Positions 19,875 to 24,907 of a DNA stretch of 24,907 bases are shown piece by piece. The stretch is taken from assembly GCA_015680685.1 (NCBI GenBank), contig MNCI01008656.1, positions 796-25,702 of the forward strand, written 5' to 3'. The position numbers were made by a program, and so were the translations under genes. How positions within the stretch are numbered: the stretch's first letter is position 1; each line of letters starts with the position of its first letter. The notes beneath the pieces are model-generated. The model did no database searches, had not been told where the DNA came from, and saw only the letters and a list, made by a program, of their open reading frames with translations. This DNA comes from Gnetum montanum. Taxonomy: Eukaryota; Streptophyta; Gnetopsida; Gnetales; Gnetaceae.

Positions 19875-21543
19875 ATGTACCCATCCTCACTATTCCTCCG
19901 GTCACCACATTATCCCCTCTCCTACAAGTACAACCCCAACAACCCACCCTCTCAAACTAGTGTAAGAGTAACTTTCCCACCCCAAGTAATTGGGATGCCA
20001 TATGTAATACCCACTTCCACATCTACACACTTCATCCCACGAGTGCAAGTTCATACCACACCCTTAGCCCCTTTAGTACAACACTAGGTACAAAGTCTCC
20101 CTTTGCAACCCATAGTTGGGCAATGGCCCATCCCAGTTGTCCAATAACAACAATCTGTTCCACAACCCACTATTGGCCAATGGATTGCCCCTGTCACGCA
20201 ACAACAACAACAACCACAACAACAACAACAACAACCTACACCTTACGGTATGCCGCCCTTAGTAGCACCCCCTATAAATATTCCATAAGTGCAACCTCCG
20301 AACACTCAACTTTCTTCCCTTCTACCCACTGTACAATAGTCTAACTTGTATGGTACTCAAACTAGCCAACCTACTGCTCCACCAAGTGCCCAAGAATGGG
20401 CTGAAGCCAGAAAGATGATGCAAGAGCTCACTGATGAGGTGAAATGCCTCAAAACTGCTAATAATGAAGAGCTTAAAGTATTAGACTTTTACTAAGACGA
20501 ACATATTAGCTCTTTGGTACCACCATTAACCTTGCCCAAAGGAGTTTNAGAAAATATTAGCTCTTTGGTACCACCATTAACCTTTCCCAAAGGAGTTTCT
20601 TTGCCTCAACTAACCAAATACAACGGGGAAGGAGACCCCAACACCCATCTAGTCATGTTTAGACTAGAATGCTTATTGCTTCAGGCTTGGTCCCATGCAA
20701 TCTTGTGTGTGTTTGCCATGTTCCTCACTGGGAGAGCATTAGATTGGTACCGAGCCTTGCCTTGTAACTCCATATCCTCTTTGGAGGATCTCTTACACTA
20801 GTTCGTTACCAGGTTTAAGTACAACCTGAAGCCTAAAGCAACACTAGACTCTGATATAGGTGAAACAAGCACCACTTGAGCCTATGCAGAAGTTCATCTA
20901 ACGATGGAGTGTAGTCCTTAACGAACTTCATGAGCCCATCCCTGAAATGTGTTTGCTTACGATTCTAAAGGGAGCCATGAATGACTTCGTTAAGTCAAAA
21001 CTGTACTACCTAAGTGCTCAAACGTTGAGCCAAGCCCTCACACAGATCAAGAACATTGAACAAGCTACACAAACTAGTGATAATCCCACCTACGTGGCTT
21101 ACAAAAATGAACATGTTGTCAAGAAAAAGGCAACATCACCAACTGTAGCCACAAGCACAAAAACCACAAACACCAGTACCAACCTGATCATAATGACAAC
21201 GACCACACCACAGCCCAACTTTCAGCACAAGGATTGCTCTAAATACACGCCACTACCTGCGCGACCTTCTGAACTACTAGAGTAACTCCTTAAAGCTGGG
21301 AAAATCCAATATAAACAAGTAGCGGAGAGTGCTCGTCGAAGACATGATAGGTACTGCGAGCTACTAAGGAACCCCACCTTAGCAGCACCAAATGAGCCCC
21401 TAGTCCCATGACACTTCAAGTTAGATCAATTCTGTCACTACCACCAGATGTTTGGTGATAATACCAACAACTGTCATGTCTTACAAGATGATCTTCAAGC
21501 AATGATAGAACGGGGCCAACTCAACATCAACACCCTGAGTTAA
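19875..21543 (+). pseudogene. Decayed gag of the family 2 element
   Basis: Gag is the capsid/nucleocapsid polyprotein of the element. From 19875 to about 20862 the text is in one frame: a Pro/Thr/Gln-rich N-terminus, a CAA-encoded glutamine run at 20199-20235, a short charged helix (EWAEARKMMQEL) and then the retrotransposon gag core (YNGEGDPNTHL, FLTGRALDWYRALP). A shift near 20862 moves the text to a second frame. That frame continues through RWSVVLNELHEPIPEM to a zinc-knuckle-like end, FCHYHQMFGDNTNNCHVL and an ERGQL tail, as in Tat-like Gag. Stops at about 20797-20803, 20899, 21283, 21409 and 21541, plus several before 20500, inactivate it. The short frame at 20123-20344 is the CAA run read out of frame. 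Confidence 0.8.
20503..20598 (+). repeat. 45-bp duplication flanking a single N, inside gag
   Basis: 20503-20547 and 20554-20598 are the same 45-bp segment with one difference (ccttGccc versus cctttccc), separated by an N at 20548 and a few bases. The 51-bp period keeps the reading frame, so the motif SLVPPLT is encoded twice. Confidence 0.9.
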
Positions 21544-21549
21544 CCTAGC

Positions 21550-22210
21550 ATGAATGACGTTTCCTATGTCATAAAATCCATTAGCATAGGAAGCAATCCC
21601 AAACCTATGCGGAAACCTTTCGTGATCCATGTGCCTCTCAACAAGGTAATGATCCCCTCCGCCTCCACGAGCAAGAGGCCTTCCATTGTCATCCAGGTGC
21701 CACCTTGAGCACCTGCAAAACCTTTCGTGGTCAAAGTACCACAACAATCATTCACTAAGATGTTAAACTAGCATGATGCACTGACCACAATCACAAAGAA
21801 ACCTTTTGTCATCAAGGTGCCACAACAAGCTAGTCAAACACTAACGACTCTTCCCACACTACCATTTGTCATAAAGGTGCCACCACGTGATGGCCCCTCA
21901 CCTACCCAGAGCCCAACCATAGGCAATGTCTCAACCTCTTCTCCCTCAAGAGTCAACCTTGCCAACAACATGGGTAAGCCTACCAAATGGTAGCTGAAGA
22001 GGACAAACGAACAATGAACAACACCCATAGTCGACATAGTCAAAGAAAAAGCCACACCAAGTAAGCAACAATCAAACGCTGGGGCCCCTGCCCCTAATCT
22101 CAAGCAAACTAGACCCAAGCCCTCTATGCAAGAGGCCCATCCCTCAACCCACACGAATGAAGCCAAAGCCAATACAATGACCAACAACAAAGACTTTGTA
22201 GTTGCACTAG
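21550..22210 (+). pseudogene. Gag-protease linker with repeated PFVIKVP motifs
   Basis: This is in the same frame as both the gag C-terminus and the protease, so gag and pro were probably one ORF. The linker holds five related motifs: KPFVIHVP, RPSIVIQVP, KPFVVKVP, KPFVIKVP and LPFVIKVP. Related plant elements usually show a PxVIxxP motif of this kind between Gag and protease, but I am used to seeing it only once or twice. The rest is Pro/Thr/Ser/Lys-rich. Stops fall near 21706, 21769, 21991, 22015 and 22213. Confidence 0.65.
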
Positions 22211-22224
22211 CCTAGGTAAAACAA

Positions 22225-23034
22225 ATGCTCAAACAGAAGAACACAACGATGAGCTTGTACGACCTGGTCACGACTTCAATCATTCACTGCGAAGCCTTGG
22301 CTCAAACATTAGCATCCATTCCTGTTATGGAGGACATCCCCATAAACGAAGAATCCATCTATGCAAAGACTTCGCAACACACACCACAAGGATTGGGTTC
22401 AAACACCTTAGCCTTCCACGATGATGCAGTTAAAGTCAACCCCAAACGAGGGGAGGTCACAAAAGCTCCATTGTCGATTAGTGTATGTGTTGGACAATGT
22501 ACCATTCGTAGAGTGCATGTTGATGACGGTGCAGCAAGAAATGTAGCTTTATACTTTGTCATCGACAAACTAGGCATGATAGATGAGATCATGCCAACAA
22601 AAACCACGTGTTTAAAATCCTTCAACGGATCACGTGTCACAGTTAAGGGCACAATCAACTTAGCCTTTGTGGCAGGAGAACAATTCCCCACCAGCGCAAA
22701 ATTCACTATCATAGAAGAGATGCCAAGTTTCAACATAATTCTTGGCAGACCTTGGCTAGCCCAACAATGGGCCATTTCCTCACTGATACATTAAGAAATT
22801 CGCCTTCCATACGAAGGTGGACAAGTCATCATACATGGTGATAACACTTCCTTTCAAGCCATCCACAACATAGACATGTCATACGTCTTGAAAGAAGAGT
22901 CTCTTGATGGAACACCCATGGCAATAAACACAACACCTAGAGCTAAAACTCCCGAACGAGTGGTAAAAATTGAAAGCCTCCCAGAGCAACCAAAACCTAG
23001 CATGCCTCCTAGACCACGTCCAGCTAGGAAATAA
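22225..23034 (+). pseudogene. Retroviral-type aspartic protease of the family 2 element
   Basis: The 189-codon open part, 22225-22794, shows the fold's key features. The active-site region is VHVDDGAARNV, corresponding to the DxGA motif. A flap-region strand follows (KSFNGSRVTVKG), then the ILGRPWL motif typical of plant gypsy proteases. It stops at TAA in 22792-22794, where a CAA change would explain the break (SLIH then EIRLPYEGG). The same frame then reads on to a TAA at 23032-23034, ending in a Pro/Arg-rich tail. The enzyme would process the Gag polyprotein. Reverse transcriptase would normally follow, but only non-coding sequence does. Confidence 0.8.
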
Positions 23035-23152
23035 CCACACGATCAAGGCTCCCCTATGACCAAAAACATGTATGATCCCTACCCACTCTTCACCTTTTTT
23101 CATTGTACATACATCACCTTCATTTGCATTATACTAGCTTACGCGTTTACAT

Positions 23153-23265
23153 GCGGCCTGAAATGGCCTTAAACTAGCTTGTGGCTCGAAAAGGCCTTAA
23201 ACTAACACATGGCCTGGTACGGCTTTAAACTACCATGCACAGCCTGAAAAGGCCCTAAACTACCG
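23153..23265. repeat. 28-30-bp minisatellite, four units
   Basis: The units share GGCCTTAAACTA (also ggctttaaacta and ggccctaaacta), with starts near 23165, 23193, 23221 and 23251. Each is followed by a variable stretch and a 'ggcctga/ggctcga' word. Confidence 0.85.
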
Positions 23266-23394
23266 CTTTTCGCATTATTTCCTATTTTGTTTGTGCATTT
23301 AGGTTCTATTTTCAGTAGTTACTACTTGACATTGTGCTCTCTAGTTTCTTCTTTTGCAGGATCACATAGATGTACGTGCATGCATCCATCATCG

Positions 23395-23815
23395 TCCTGG
23401 CATCATGATGGTAAACTGATACCACAGACTCATCCTAGCATCATGACGGTAAACTAATATCATAGATTCATCCTAGGAATCATGACGATAAACTGATACC
23501 ACAGAACGGTCCTGACATCATGACTTAAAACTGATACCACAGAATAGTCCTGGAGCTATGACTTAAAAACTAGTACCACAGAATGTCCTGGCGTCATGAC
23601 GGTAAACCGACACCACAGAGCTCTATCCGACATGACACTAAACTATCACACTCATTCGCCAGAGTCACTAAGACTATAAACTGGCTAGCCTCTTCATAGT
23701 CTACCACAACTATAAACTAGCATTGCACCATCTGCTACGACAATAAACTGGCAATGTCCAAAGGATTATGACATAAAACTAATCTATGACAGTCCGCCAA
23801 GACTATAAACTAGCA
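23395..23815. repeat. 38-bp minisatellite with a shorter-period tail
   Basis: Six units start at 23395, 23433, 23471, 23510, 23548 and 23586, a period of 38 bp (39 once). Each has a TCCTGGC-type start, ATCATGACGGTAAACTG, then ATACCACAGA. From 23624 to about 23815 the units decay into spaced 'gactataaactggc' words. Confidence 0.9.
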
Positions 23816-24648
23816 ACTTCTTCACTGGCCTACTAATCAGTTGTTGAAATCAAATACCATGTCTTCATCAACCTGCTGCATGAATTCATCACATGGACTC
23901 TGACAACATTGCTGTTGCTCAATTTTGTTTTCCTGCGGTTGCATGTGGTGTCTCCATCCCATCGGTTGCATCCATGTTTAAAGTGTTAAGCTAACCCATT
24001 CAATTGTGTTTTTCTTATCTTCTTGGAGTTGTGTTTGCAGGATGACACCCGAAGGTGTTTGTACATGAATGCACTTCATCACGGCAACAAAGTACCACAT
24101 TGTTCCTGATGCATGTAACCAGGTTAATCAAACTGTTCACAAGTACATTCCCAATTTCCCAAACATCCCTTATTCCCTAACATGTTCTCTCTACCATGTT
24201 TAGTTACATTTCCTGGATACATCCCAGTCACCCCAAAACTCTGANGCTCATGTCTCAAATGATCATGTTTTACATCATCAGGTGGCTTTGGCTATTTACA
24301 ACAGGCTCCGTTAAACACAACACAATAGTACCGTTTCTCCAAAGACCACACCTCCTATGCCTTGGTTCCGAGTCTGCTATGCATTGGCTGTTGACAAAGA
24401 CCAAAAATTGGCTCGTTCACATGAGAGCATTCCTCTCCCGTAGTTCAAAAAATGACACCCTTGACCAATCCATGACTTCCCCCAGTTACAATCCCTTGCA
24501 TTTTGAACCACATTCCCTCAATCCCATGTACTTTTGAACACGGTGTGATGACATCCGGCCAGGGGTCGACGGACAATGCTTGATACCCGGTTGCTCGTGG
24601 TGTTTTGTACTTCTTTGTCGATGCCTCTCAGGTAGATTCCTCCAGGAG

Positions 24649-24666
24649 TCAACAAAGAGGGACCAA
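24649..24666 (+). promoter_or_regulatory. Polypurine tract before the 3' LTR
   Basis: The purine-rich bases 'aacaaagagggacc' lie immediately upstream of the 3' LTR start at 24667. This is the position where plus-strand DNA synthesis is primed in LTR elements. They support the assignment of the LTR boundary and the plus orientation. Confidence 0.7.
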
Positions 24667-24907
24667 TGAAACACCACAAAATTTTGGCCTAGCACTTTCA
24701 AACAAGATTCAAGCTAAGTCATGTGGCTACCCAAGCATGAGTACAACATGACCAAACTTGGAGGCCTCTGAAACAGCCCCTGATAGTTCACGATTCAACA
24801 GGCAAGGTTTCCCCGAGGTCCATAGGCAACTGCACCAGCTTTTAGCATCTAGAATCAAATTTTTTTGGCTTAAAATGTTTGGTTTTGGCTAAGTATACTT
24901 TGGTTAC
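24667..24907 (+). repeat. 3' LTR of family 2 element, first 241 bp, cut by window end
   Basis: Matches 17650-17890 along its full visible length. The differences are mostly transitions (for example gcggct/gtggct and cccccgatgg/cccctgatag), consistent with decay since insertion. The rest of the LTR is outside the window. Confidence 0.92.

Larger units (their letters stand above)
23035..24648 (+). other. Long 3' non-coding region of the element, no RT or integrase
   Basis: About 1.6 kb between the protease stop and the purine tract carry no recognisable pol or env domain in any frame. The region contains two minisatellites (23153-23265 and 23395-23815). It also contains two splice-acceptor-like sites, 'ttcttcttttgcag' ending near 23359 and 'gttgtgtttgcag' ending near 24041, each followed by GAT. 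An isolated N is at 24244. The frame at 24196-24537 spans that N and has no motif. Confidence 0.65.
17650..24907 (+). mobile_element. Family 2 LTR retrotransposon, gag-protease only, 3' end outside window
   Basis: The first 240 bases of the element (from TGAAACACC at 17650) recur in the same orientation from 24667 to the window end, 7017 bp away, with transitions and small changes between them. They are the 5' LTR and the start of the 3' LTR. Between them lie gag, a retroviral-type aspartic protease, a long 3' non-coding region and a purine-rich tract next to the 3' LTR. The protease and Gag C-terminus resemble Ty3/gypsy-type plant elements of the Tat/Athila kind. No reverse transcriptase, RNase H, integrase or chromodomain was found. 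Stops and one frameshift make it inactive. The base 5' of the LTR gives GGTGC (17645-17649) as the expected target duplication; the other side is off-window. Confidence 0.85.

Noticed and set aside
21834-22190. 118-codon minus-strand frame
   Set aside because: It is antisense to the Gag-protease linker, which shows repeated PFVIKVP motifs in the plus frame.
22359-22775. 138-codon minus-strand frame
   Set aside because: It lies entirely opposite the protease, whose DDGA and LGRPW motifs make the plus frame the real one.
1-24907. Prokaryotic features (operons, ribosome binding sites, CRISPR, integrons) or a novel defence system
   Set aside because: The intron-containing cyclin and LTR elements show a plant nuclear genome. 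I found no gene cluster that would form a new system; the candidates worth checking are the gag-protease element and the decayed minus-strand coding region.

Overview
This window is nuclear DNA from a land plant. The evidence is one complete A-type cyclin gene with 11 coding exons and GT-AG introns, surrounded by AT-rich, repeat-dense intergenic DNA that includes plant-type LTR retrotransposons. The cyclin is closest to the CYCA2 group at its N-terminus but has CYCA1-like features near its C-terminus. That mixture, with the heavy load of degraded LTR elements, would suit a fern, gymnosperm or other non-angiosperm. The sequence alone does not settle the lineage.

Layout. 1-817: the 3' part of an LTR (family 1), cut by the window edge. 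818-1442: AT-rich flank, part of which is repeated at 2711-2946. 1443-2413: a solo LTR of the same family on the minus strand, with a CCAGC target duplication and an internal 150-bp duplication around a single N. 2414-3480: AT-rich DNA with a telomere-like tract and a 76-bp tandem duplication. 3480-5550: the probable cyclin promoter (MSA-like and paired E2F-like sites), 5' UTR and 5' UTR intron. 5551-9086: the cyclin CDS. 9261-11200: three tandem copies of a roughly 719-bp unit, the first with an internal deletion. 11200-13771: a degenerate 240-bp repeat, interrupted by an 89-bp duplication and a minisatellite. 14357-15172: a second solo LTR of family 1, on the plus strand, with a CTTAG target duplication. 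15178-16490: A/T-rich DNA with nothing recognisable. 16490-17640: a decayed, unidentified minus-strand coding region. 17650 to beyond the window end: a large LTR retrotransposon (family 2) inserted into that decayed region.

The family 2 element has a 5' LTR of about 2 kb, a decayed gag with a zinc-knuckle-like end, and an aspartic protease. I see no reverse transcriptase, RNase H or integrase. A 1.6-kb 3' region carries two minisatellites, followed by a purine-rich tract and the start of the 3' LTR. It appears to be a non-autonomous gag-protease element and is now a pseudogene.

The only apparently functional gene is the cyclin, a CDK-binding regulator of S phase to mitosis. Two oppositely oriented solo LTRs of one family bracket it, about 3.1 kb upstream and 5.3 kb downstream of the CDS. 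Two of the three single Ns sit between direct duplications, so those duplications may be assembly joins rather than biology.
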